Positions 1 to 6,000 of a DNA stretch of 8,345 nucleotides are shown here, piece after piece; the first letter of the stretch is position 1, and every line of letters begins with the position of its first letter. A program made the position numbers and the translations under genes. The notes beneath the pieces were generated by a model. It was given only the letters and a program-made list of their open reading frames with translations, made no database searches and was not told where the DNA came from. This DNA is from an uncultured Bacilli bacterium (lineage in GTDB: Bacteria; Bacillota_I; Bacilli_A; RF39; UBA660). The stretch is from contig CANQAO010000048.1 of the NCBI GenBank assembly GCA_947589375.1, positions 1 to 8,345 on the forward strand. Direction: 5' to 3'.

Positions 1-83
1 TTTTTATCCTTTATAGTAATATACCCTAAAGACACATCAAATTCCTTCTTTTTTCTTTAAATTTTTTAAATTTTTTTTAAATA

Positions 84-110
84 CAAAAAAACGCGAATAA
101 AGTTCGCATT
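84..110 (-). terminator. Rho-independent terminator of clpC
   Basis: Read on the minus strand, an 8-bp stem (103-110 pairing with 90-97, one G-U wobble, centre GCGAA/TTCGC) with a 5-nt loop is followed directly by a run of T (84-90). The base of the stem includes the first base of the clpC TAA stop (110-112), so the gene ends inside its own terminator. Confidence 0.85.
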
Positions 111-2401
111 TAAACTGTTTGGCCTATCTCTTTAATTACAATTTCTTTTTGATTGTTGATTAAAGCTTCAATAATCATACTTTCTAATTCATCTTTAATT
201 ATTTTGCTTATCTTGCGAGCGCCATATTCTTCGTAATTAGATTTAGACACAATATCATCAATTACTTTATTAGCTAAAGTAATATTTATTTTATCATGAT
301 ATTTTTCTTTTAATTCTTTTAATTTTAAATTTACAATTTTAGTAATATCATCTTCAGTTAATGAATTAAAAGTAATCACACTATCTACCCTATTAATAAA
401 GGGAATGGAAAATTTTTCATGCAACTTAGCTTTAACTTTATTGTCTTTATTAAAACCAACATTGATATCGTGAAAGCCAACATTAGACGTCATAATAATA
501 ACCACATTATCAAATCTTACCACATTAGATTTACTATCTTTAATTTGACCTTCATCTAAAACCTGTAAAAATAAGTTAACAATATCACTATGAGCCTTTT
601 CGATTTCATCTAAAATCAAGACTGAATAAGGCTTATTTTTAATCTGTTCTAAAATATTACTCGTATCATCATAGCCGATATATCCTGGCGGCGCCCCGAC
701 AATTTTACTAATACTATGAGCTTCTTTATATTCACTCATATCTAGTTTAATGACATTTTTAAAACCGACTAAATTTTTACCAAATAACTTCGCCAGTTCT
801 GTTTTGCCCACACCAGAAGGACCACAAAAAAGACATGAATAACATTTATCATTTAAGCCTAATTTTATTTTTTTGGCAATATTAGAAACTTTTTTAACAG
901 CTTCATCTTGACCAATTAATTTCTGTTTAATAATTTTTTCAGTTTGACGAATAATCGCTTTTTTCTCATTTAAAAGCTCATAAATAGGAATATTGGTTTT
1001 ACTATTTACCACTTTAGCCACATCAATTTTAGTCACTTTTTTCGGTTTCTTTTTATAAAGGGTTAGCTCTAAATTGTTAATTTTATTCATTAACTTAAAC
1101 TCTTCCGTTTTATATAAAGAAGCTTGCGTAAAGTCATTATTGATAATGGCTTCTTTTTTAGCATTGATCGTCTCTTTTAGCTTTTTATGATATTCTTTAT
1201 AAAGACTCATATTTTTACTCTCTTTTAAACTAGCTTTCGCACAAACTTCGTCTAAAATATCAATCGATTTATCAGGTTCATTGCGATTGTATATATATTT
1301 TTCGGATAAATTTAAAATTAAATCAATTATATTTTCATCGATTTTGACATTGTGATAAGCTTCATAAATATCTTTTAAATTCATTAAAATACTTCGGGTT
1401 TGATCTTTGGTTGGAGCTTCAATTATAACTTTTTGAAACCTTCTTTCTAAAGCACTATCTTTTTCGATATACTTTTTATATTCTTCGGTCGTGGTCGCCC
1501 CAATACATCTTAATTTACCACGAGCTAAGGCCGGCTTAAAAATATTGGAAGCATCAATCGCTCCTTCGGCACCACCCGCACCAACTAAAGTATGCGCTTC
1601 ATCGATAAATAAAATAATGTCATCATTTTCTTCAATTTCTTTTAAAATCTTATGCATGCGTTCTTCAAATTCACCGCGATATTTTGTCCCAGCAACACTA
1701 GTAGCCATATCCAAACTAATAATCCGTTTATTTTTCAAAGATAAAGGCACATCACCACTCACAATCATTCGGGCGAGTTCTTCGACAATCGCCGTTTTAC
1801 CGACCCCAGCTTCCCCGATTAATAAAGGGTTGTTTTTAGTTCTTCGCGATAAAATTTCCAAAACTCTTTTTATTTCTTCATCGCGACCAGTCACGGGATC
1901 TAAAGCTCCACTTAAAGCCCGCTCATTTAAATCGACGCCTAATTCTTCTAATAGTAATTTTTTATGGCTTTTTCCATTTATTAATTTAAAAGTAAATTCA
2001 TTGTATAGTTCATCGATATCAATGTTCATGCCAATTAAAATTCTAATAGCCACGCCTTCGCCTTCTTCTAATAAACTAGAAAACAAATGATTAATAGTTA
2101 CTTCCCCATTATTATTTTCTTTAGCATCTAAAGTCGCATTCTCAATAATGCGTTTTAATAAAGGGGTATATAAAAAGAATTCACTGGGTTTTGAGCCTTT
2201 ACCAATAACTTTAATAATTTCATTTTTAAAAACTTTATAATCCAAATCATACTCTTTTAATTTATTTGAAATATCATTATCGCCTTTTAAAATAGCTAAA
2301 AGTAAGTGTTCAGACGAGACATAAGGATGATTTAATGATTTCATTTCACTTTTTGCTTGCATTAATACTTTACGGGCTTCTTCTTCAAAACTATTAAACA
2401 T
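110..2401 (-). CDS. clpC: ClpC-type AAA+ unfoldase, ATPase subunit of the ClpCP protease
   Basis: A 763-residue cytoplasmic Hsp100 unfoldase that threads substrates into ClpP. Seen in order: an N-domain with two Clp repeats (about 1-145); D1 with Walker A GEAGVGKT (196-203), pore loop KYRG (240-243), Walker B ILFIDEAH (263-270), sensor 1 GATTTEEY (301-308) and arginine finger ERR (319-321); a short M-domain with a UVR-like segment (about 391-450, conserved Phe424); D2 with Walker A GPSGVGKT (527-534), pore loop GYIG (573-576), Walker B (594-604), sensor 1 Asn640, arginine finger Arg671 and sensor 2 GAR (727-729). A VGF tripeptide (648-650) after the D2 sensor 1 matches the ClpP-docking loop; this and the short M-domain argue for ClpC over ClpB. 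It is slightly shorter than the Bacillus protein (about 810). The ATG has an AAAGGAG site 6 nt upstream (2408-2414). It is monocistronic, with no CtsR-type operator visible. Confidence 0.94.
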   Translation of the reverse strand: MFNSFEEEARKVLMQAKSEMKSLNHPYVSSEHLLLAILKGDNDISNKLKEYDLDYKVFKNEIIKVIGKGSKPSEFFLYTPLLKRIIENATLDAKENNNGEVTINHLFSSLLEEGEGVAIRILIGMNIDIDELYNEFTFKLINGKSHKKLLLEELGVDLNERALSGALDPVTGRDEEIKRVLEILSRRTKNNPLLIGEAGVGKTAIVEELARMIVSGDVPLSLKNKRIISLDMATSVAGTKYRGEFEERMHKILKEIEENDDIILFIDEAHTLVGAGGAEGAIDASNIFKPALARGKLRCIGATTTEEYKKYIEKDSALERRFQKVIIEAPTKDQTRSILMNLKDIYEAYHNVKIDENIIDLILNLSEKYIYNRNEPDKSIDILDEVCAKASLKESKNMSLYKEYHKKLKETINAKKEAIINNDFTQASLYKTEEFKLMNKINNLELTLYKKKPKKVTKIDVAKVVNSKTNIPIYELLNEKKAIIRQTEKIIKQKLIGQDEAVKKVSNIAKKIKLGLNDKCYSCLFCGPSGVGKTELAKLFGKNLVGFKNVIKLDMSEYKEAHSISKIVGAPPGYIGYDDTSNILEQIKNKPYSVLILDEIEKAHSDIVNLFLQVLDEGQIKDSKSNVVRFDNVVIIMTSNVGFHDINVGFNKDNKVKAKLHEKFSIPFINRVDSVITFNSLTEDDITKIVNLKLKELKEKYHDKINITLANKVIDDIVSKSNYEEYGARKISKIIKDELESMIIEALINNQKEIVIKEIGQTV

Positions 2402-2446
2402 AAAATTCTCCTTTCACTATTATTCTATGTATATAATGCCCTGTTA

Positions 2447-2467
2447 TTTGATGATTTAATCAACAAA
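2447..2467. promoter_or_regulatory. 21-bp imperfect palindrome in the divergent intergenic region (possible operator)
   Basis: Arms TTTGATGATT and AATCAACAAA flank a single T; 9 of 10 positions are complementary. It sits 7 bp upstream of the -35 box of the plus-strand gene and 45 bp from the clpC start codon. It has no GC-rich stem or T-tract, so a dimeric-regulator site is more natural than a terminator. It matches neither the CtsR heptad repeat nor CIRCE. AT-rich sequence yields such palindromes by chance, so this is tentative. Confidence 0.4.
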
Positions 2468-2474
2468 TTTTTCA

Positions 2475-2503
2475 TTGACATTTTTGAAAACAATTTCTAT
2501 AAT
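2475..2503 (+). promoter_or_regulatory. Consensus sigma-A promoter for the DUF6508-like gene
   Basis: TTGACA (2475-2480) and TATAAT (2498-2503) are exact consensus hexamers separated by the optimal 17 bp. Transcription would start near 2510, just before the AAGGAGA ribosome site (2511-2517), leaving a leader of only about 20 nt. A 6-bp inverted repeat (ACAATT/AATTGT, 2490-2506) straddles the -10 box. The promoter shows that an upstream TTG at 2475 cannot be the translation start. Confidence 0.85.
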
Positions 2504-2528
2504 TGTATTAAAGGAGAGATTACATAAT

Positions 2529-2912
2529 ATGGATTTAAATGAAAGGTGTCAATTGTTGCCGATTTTAACAACTCGTAAAGTTGAATGGACCCCATTAGAA
2601 AGAAAAGGCAATTGTTTAACTTTACCGATGCCTCTTTATGATGGAGAAACGAGGGAATGGATCCATAAATTTTATGAACTCAAATTATTAGTTAAAGATT
2701 GCACGGAAAAATATCGAAAATTAGATCTGGTTAATTTAGACAATTTCACGAGAGATGAAATTCTCGCCTTTTTTACCTTTTGTATAACTAAAGAAAGATT
2801 TTTTGATGGTCTTATTGCAGGTCATTTAGAAAATGGTAATATTGAAGCTTTAGGAAATCGATTAAATAATATTACTAAAATTAAAAATAAAATATTCAAA
2901 AAAACCAACTGA
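2529..2912 (+). CDS. DUF6508-like protein, function unknown
   Basis: A 127-residue soluble protein with no signal peptide or membrane segment. It resembles DUF6508-type proteins as I recall them: a central LPMPLYDGETREWIHKFYE block (about 32-50) corresponds to their MPYxVYSxEVxxFIxxFYExG motif, and ITKERFFDGLIAGHLENGNIEALGNRL (86-112, split here as ITKERFFDG then LENGNIEALGNRL) corresponds to the RxERFCDG...EDGxIxxxLxRL motif. The family has no assigned biochemical role that I know of. The start is ATG 2529, after an AAGGAGA site (2511-2517); the spacing of about 11 nt is slightly long. Extending to the TTG at 2475 would run through the promoter. The last codons and the TGA stop lie within the terminator hairpin. 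It is divergent from clpC, and shared regulation is possible but unproven. Confidence 0.8.
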   Translation: MDLNERCQLLPILTTRKVEWTPLERKGNCLTLPMPLYDGETREWIHKFYELKLLVKDCTEKYRKLDLVNLDNFTRDEILAFFTFCITKERFFDGLIAGHLENGNIEALGNRLNNITKIKNKIFKKTN

Positions 2913-2925
2913 TTGTTGGTTTTTT
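2898..2925. terminator. Bidirectional Rho-independent terminator shared by convergent genes
   Basis: An 11-bp stem (2899-2909 with 2915-2925, core AACCAAC/GTTGGTT) encloses a 5-nt loop. It ends in T6 on the plus strand and is flanked by A7 (2898-2904), giving T7 on the minus strand. The plus-strand TGA stop (2910-2912) is in the loop, and two bases of the minus-strand TAA (2924-2926) are in the stem. One element therefore closes both transcription units. Confidence 0.9.
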
Positions 2926-4081
2926 ACATGGTATATATTCTTTGTATATTGTTAATTGCCATAATGGTTTTTTCTAAATTCAAAATTTCTAAACCGGTTA
3001 CTAACTCTTTTGGCTTTGCTTTTGGTGAAACTGGTGGGAGAACTTTAGGCTTATCTATAACTAAAGACTCTGGAGCTTTTGCGACTTTTGGTGTTTCCTT
3101 AGTTACTTTTGGTGGTTGTTTTTCTTTTGATGGCATCAAAGCTTCTTTTACTAATGGTTTATCAGTTCTTTCACTTGCTTCCTTAAGAATAGCTGGATTT
3201 ATAAAAGTTTTTGCCATCCTTGAAGGCGTTTTTTCAGTCTTTTGCCTTTCAAATGTAAGTATTTCCGGTTCTTCTTTTATTTTAGGCTTACTTACCAAAA
3301 CTGACGGAGTGGCATACTCCTTGACCTTTGGTTCCTCATTAATAGCTTCGGTTAAACTAATAGGTTTAATCTTATCTTTACTAATCAGTGATTGGTTTAA
3401 AGGGGCGACCCAGTCCATGTCTGAACCTTCTATAATTGGCTCTAATTCAAATAATTCCTCTGGTATGGCTTTCACAAGCTGTTTTGCTTTTTCAATATTG
3501 TGATACTTGCGCCCTGCTTCGTCTTTAGCATCTAATATTTGTGTTACTTTCTCGATAGCATTAAAGACAATAACGGCAATTATCTGAATAGCAAATGTCC
3601 CTGTTAATAGTTGCATAAGCGTCAAAACATCACTATTCGCATATAAAGCATTTTCTTCATAGACATTAATATCGTTTACTTGAACAACAGTTAAAATCAG
3701 ACAGAAAATAGTTTGAATAATTGCAAAAGCCGTAATATTAATAACCTTATTAGCTTTAAGCATTTTTTTTCTTAAAAAAGTAATTAACGCCATAATGGCT
3801 GAAGCTACTTCGATAATAAATAGCGTCACAAAATTCGGAAAATAAATGACCATAAAAATGCCATCGATAACATTATCTAAAAGTTCAAAAATCGTGCCCC
3901 CACCGACAATTAAAACAGCCGCTATAATCACTAAATAAATAGCAATAACAAATTTTTTCTTAATTTTTTTATTCAAAGCAAAAATTAAAGCTGGTGACAA
4001 AAGAAGGAGAATAAAAATGGGATGGGCTAAAATATTGGTGCCTAAAATACCTAATTTTTCGAAAAAAGTTAGTTCCGCCAT
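2924..4081 (-). CDS. Unrecognised five-TM membrane protein with long disordered cytoplasmic tail
   Basis: A 385-residue protein of no family I recognise. The N-terminal half has hydrophobic segments at about 21-36, 44-62, 76-103, 113-135 and 158-176. Basic loops at 37-43 (NKKIKKK) and 104-112 (RKKMLKANK) indicate, by the positive-inside rule, an extracellular N-terminus and a cytoplasmic C-terminus. Residues about 185-360 are rich in Lys, Glu and Pro, with repeated KP/PK dipeptides, and look disordered. A hydrophobic, helix-prone end follows (about 362-385, GLEILNLEKTIMAINNIQ then RIYTM). The ATG is preceded by a strong AAGGAGG 7 nt away (4089-4095). It lies 22 nt downstream of the flippase gene and is the last gene of that operon, so a role in envelope assembly or as a membrane scaffold is a guess from context only. 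Confidence 0.8.
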   Translation of the reverse strand: MAELTFFEKLGILGTNILAHPIFILLLLSPALIFALNKKIKKKFVIAIYLVIIAAVLIVGGGTIFELLDNVIDGIFMVIYFPNFVTLFIIEVASAIMALITFLRKKMLKANKVINITAFAIIQTIFCLILTVVQVNDINVYEENALYANSDVLTLMQLLTGTFAIQIIAVIVFNAIEKVTQILDAKDEAGRKYHNIEKAKQLVKAIPEELFELEPIIEGSDMDWVAPLNQSLISKDKIKPISLTEAINEEPKVKEYATPSVLVSKPKIKEEPEILTFERQKTEKTPSRMAKTFINPAILKEASERTDKPLVKEALMPSKEKQPPKVTKETPKVAKAPESLVIDKPKVLPPVSPKAKPKELVTGLEILNLEKTIMAINNIQRIYTM

Positions 4082-4103
4082 TTTATTTCCTCCTTTTTAT
4101 TCT

Positions 4104-5747
4104 TTATTTTTTAATCATGTTAATTAGCTTAATTTTAGTTTTTTGAACAAAATCATGTCCTAAAATTTCATCGATCGTCTTGGATTTATATGCGACATAG
4201 AAATATATGATTACTCCTATTATACCATATAATATAAGTTCTAAGATAGCCATAAATCTCGATGAAGTAACATTTGGTACAAAAACATTTATAATCGCTA
4301 AACTTACGACCATGATTGATGTACATAATATAACTTTAATAAAAGTTCTAATTGATTTTAAATAATTAATATTGGTGGTCTTTTTAACCACTCTAAGTAA
4401 ATATAAACTAGCTGTCGTATCGATAATCATATTTAAAATAATTGGCGCATAATAAGCTTCAAGGCCAAAGTGACTAAATAAAGTCATCATCGGAACATTG
4501 AAAATAATTTTCGCTAAAACCGATAAACCTAAAGTCATAATGGTCGTTTTGGTGTTATTCATCGTTTGATTGGCATTGACCATAACCGAACATACTGAAA
4601 GTGGTATTTGTGACAAAATTAATACTCTAAAAATAGAAATATTTAGTTCATTATAACCATAAAATACTGTCCATACATCAGAAGCCATGAAACTAATGCC
4701 TACCGCTAGTGGCACGGTGATTAATAATAAAGTTTGAATCGCTTGATTGATTTTGGCATTGACATCTTTAAAGTTTTTAATAGCATAACTAGCCGCAATC
4801 GTTGGGATTAAACTCATTACCATACCAGTCGCTACCGACATGACAATCACATTAAGTTTGGAACCCCAAGTTGCTAAAACGCTTAAAACATTTTCACTAA
4901 TAGCTGTCGTATAACCTAGACCGACTAAGGATTTAACTACCGTAAACACATCTACCATAGTAAATGCTGATTGTAAAACGGATATGACAACAAATGGTAA
5001 AGCATAAAAGATGATCTTTTTACCGATATCTTTATTAGTGATTTTCGCTTCATCACGAGTCTTTTTCGCATCTTTATTTAACTCTTTACGATTCTTCCTT
5101 ATTTTATCATAAACATAGAAATAAGCGGCAATCGCTCCGGCCGTGGCTCCAAAGACGGCAATACCTACGGCTGTACTGATATTGGTGTGAAAAACTTTTA
5201 ATGCTAAAAAACTACCACCAATAATAACTAAAACCCTGACTACTTGCTCAAGGACATTCGCTACTGAAGAGACTTTCATTATTTTATGACCTTGTAAATA
5301 TCCTTTAGAGACACTTAAGAATGGAACGATTAAGATAGCCGTAGCAATTACTCGAATAACCATTGTTACATCTTCGATACTATTACCGCCTTGAACATCG
5401 CCAATGATAAAGTAAGCGAGTGTTGGAGCAAAGATAAATAAAGCTAAAAAGACGACAACCCCTAAAAAGCCAATAATTTTAAGTCCGATTTTAAATGTTT
5501 GTTCTTTGGTAAAATAATATTTTAAACTATTAAATTCACTAACTACTTTACTCATAGCCACGGGAATTCCACTAGTGGCTAAATTCAAAAACATATTATA
5601 TATGGAATAAGCATAACTATATAAAGCTCCACCTTGAACACCAATTATCGCATAAAATGGGATAACATATAAAAGTCCAATAACTTTACAGATTACAATT
5701 CCAATTGTCGAAATAGCTGCCCCACTTAAGAAGCTATTTTTTTTCAT
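4104..5747 (-). CDS. MurJ/SpoVB-family lipid flippase (MVF/PST-type oligosaccharide-lipid exporter)
   Basis: A 547-residue integral membrane protein with about 14 hydrophobic helices (roughly 10-30, 40-62, 90-112, 128-145, 165-184, 192-214, 245-265, 285-312, 336-355, 372-392, 403-422, 430-451, 465-488, 498-520) and a charged cytoplasmic loop between helices 6 and 7 (about 214-243). Family hallmarks of the Bacillus YtgP(MurJ)/SpoVB branch are visible: SGIPVAMSKVVSEFNS (59-74), KGYLQGHKIM (148-157) with EQVVRVLVI after it, and IPTIAASYAIKNFKDVN (314-330) with TVPLAVG. Length matches YtgP (about 544). In MurJ the role is flipping lipid II for peptidoglycan. SpoVB and polysaccharide exporters share the fold, so substrate is inferred. 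The ribosome site is GGTGGT (5751-5756), 3 nt before the ATG, just after the Cse60-like stop. It is second gene of a three-gene operon. Confidence 0.88.
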   Translation of the reverse strand: MKKNSFLSGAAISTIGIVICKVIGLLYVIPFYAIIGVQGGALYSYAYSIYNMFLNLATSGIPVAMSKVVSEFNSLKYYFTKEQTFKIGLKIIGFLGVVVFLALFIFAPTLAYFIIGDVQGGNSIEDVTMVIRVIATAILIVPFLSVSKGYLQGHKIMKVSSVANVLEQVVRVLVIIGGSFLALKVFHTNISTAVGIAVFGATAGAIAAYFYVYDKIRKNRKELNKDAKKTRDEAKITNKDIGKKIIFYALPFVVISVLQSAFTMVDVFTVVKSLVGLGYTTAISENVLSVLATWGSKLNVIVMSVATGMVMSLIPTIAASYAIKNFKDVNAKINQAIQTLLLITVPLAVGISFMASDVWTVFYGYNELNISIFRVLILSQIPLSVCSVMVNANQTMNNTKTTIMTLGLSVLAKIIFNVPMMTLFSHFGLEAYYAPIILNMIIDTTASLYLLRVVKKTTNINYLKSIRTFIKVILCTSIMVVSLAIINVFVPNVTSSRFMAILELILYGIIGVIIYFYVAYKSKTIDEILGHDFVQKTKIKLINMIKK

Positions 5748-5756
5748 AAGACCACC

Positions 5757-5927
5757 CTATCTATACACGATAAGTGCCGAAAAACAAAAAACTTGTTCCT
5801 CAGCAAAAACTGAAGCTCCCACTGAAAATTTGATATCAAATATTTCTGGTTCTTCTTCTTTAATAAAGGCATTAATCGCATTTTCTAAATCTTCTTCATG
5901 ACCTTCATCAAATACTTTCACTTTCAT
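5757..5927 (-). CDS. Cse60-family small protein (Spore_Cse60)
   Basis: A 56-residue acidic protein that a length cutoff would miss. It begins MKVKVFDEGHEEDLENAIN and ends EQVFCFSALIVYR. Both ends match Cse60-family small proteins as I remember them (VFDExHExDLExxIN and EQxxCFSAxIxY). In Bacillus subtilis cse60 is reported as a sigma-E-dependent mother-cell gene of unknown function; homologues also occur outside classical spore formers, so the name does not prove sporulation. The start ATG (5925-5927) follows AAGGTGAT (5931-5938). The TAG stop (5757-5759) is 9 nt from the flippase ATG and abuts the flippase ribosome site, so the two are likely co-translated. It is the first gene of the operon Cse60-flippase-membrane protein. 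It has no signal peptide and one cysteine (Cys48). Confidence 0.87.
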   Translation of the reverse strand: MKVKVFDEGHEEDLENAINAFIKEEEPEIFDIKFSVGASVFAEEQVFCFSALIVYR

Positions 5928-5943
5928 TATATCACCTTTTTTA

Positions 5944-5976
5944 ATTATAACGAAATAAAAAGTCTTGTTTTGTCAA
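5944..5976 (-). promoter_or_regulatory. Putative promoter of the Cse60-flippase operon
   Basis: On the minus strand an exact TTGACA (5971-5976) emerges from the T-tract of the upstream terminator, and an exact TATAAT lies at 5944-5949. The spacing is 21 bp, well above the 17-bp optimum, so either the -35 is fortuitous, the promoter is weak, or an activator compensates. The TATAAT lies 16 bp upstream of the ATG, just before the ribosome site. No sigma-E-type motif was seen. Confidence 0.5.
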
Positions 5977-6000
5977 AAAAAGAGGAATTTTTATCCTCTT
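5975..6000 (-). terminator. Rho-independent terminator of the YgjP-M23 operon
   Basis: On the minus strand a 7-bp stem AAGAGGA/TCCTCTT (5994-6000 with 5980-5986) with a 7-nt loop runs into T6 (5975-5980). The stem contains the first two bases of the M23 TAA stop (5999-6001). It separates this operon from the Cse60-flippase operon, whose putative -35 begins inside the T-tract. Confidence 0.85.

Noticed and set aside
1..83. Possible promoter or ribosome site for a gene beyond the left edge (AAAGGAT on the minus strand near 5-11)
   Set aside because: The sequence is AT-rich with no convincing -35/-10 pair and no start codon inside the window, so nothing can be supported.
1491..2090. 199-residue plus-strand open frame opposite clpC
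   Set aside because: It lies wholly antisense to the conserved D1 and N-domain of clpC, has no ribosome site, and its Ser/Pro/Ile-rich composition is typical of a mirror frame.
110..2401. ClpB disaggregase instead of ClpC
   Set aside because: The middle domain is short with a UVR-like segment rather than the long ClpB coiled coil, and the VGF ClpP-docking tripeptide is present.
2402..2474. CtsR heptad repeat or CIRCE element upstream of clpC
   Set aside because: Searched by eye on both strands; no GGTCAAA direct repeat and no TTAGCACTC inverted repeat is present. A good sigma-A promoter for clpC was also not found.
2475..2528. N-terminal extension of the DUF6508-like gene to a TTG codon
   Set aside because: The extension contains the -35 and -10 boxes and the ribosome site; ATG 2529 is the sensible start.
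2913..3503. 196-residue plus-strand open frame downstream of the DUF6508-like gene
   Set aside because: It is antisense to the low-complexity tail of the membrane protein, begins inside a terminator, and has no ribosome site.
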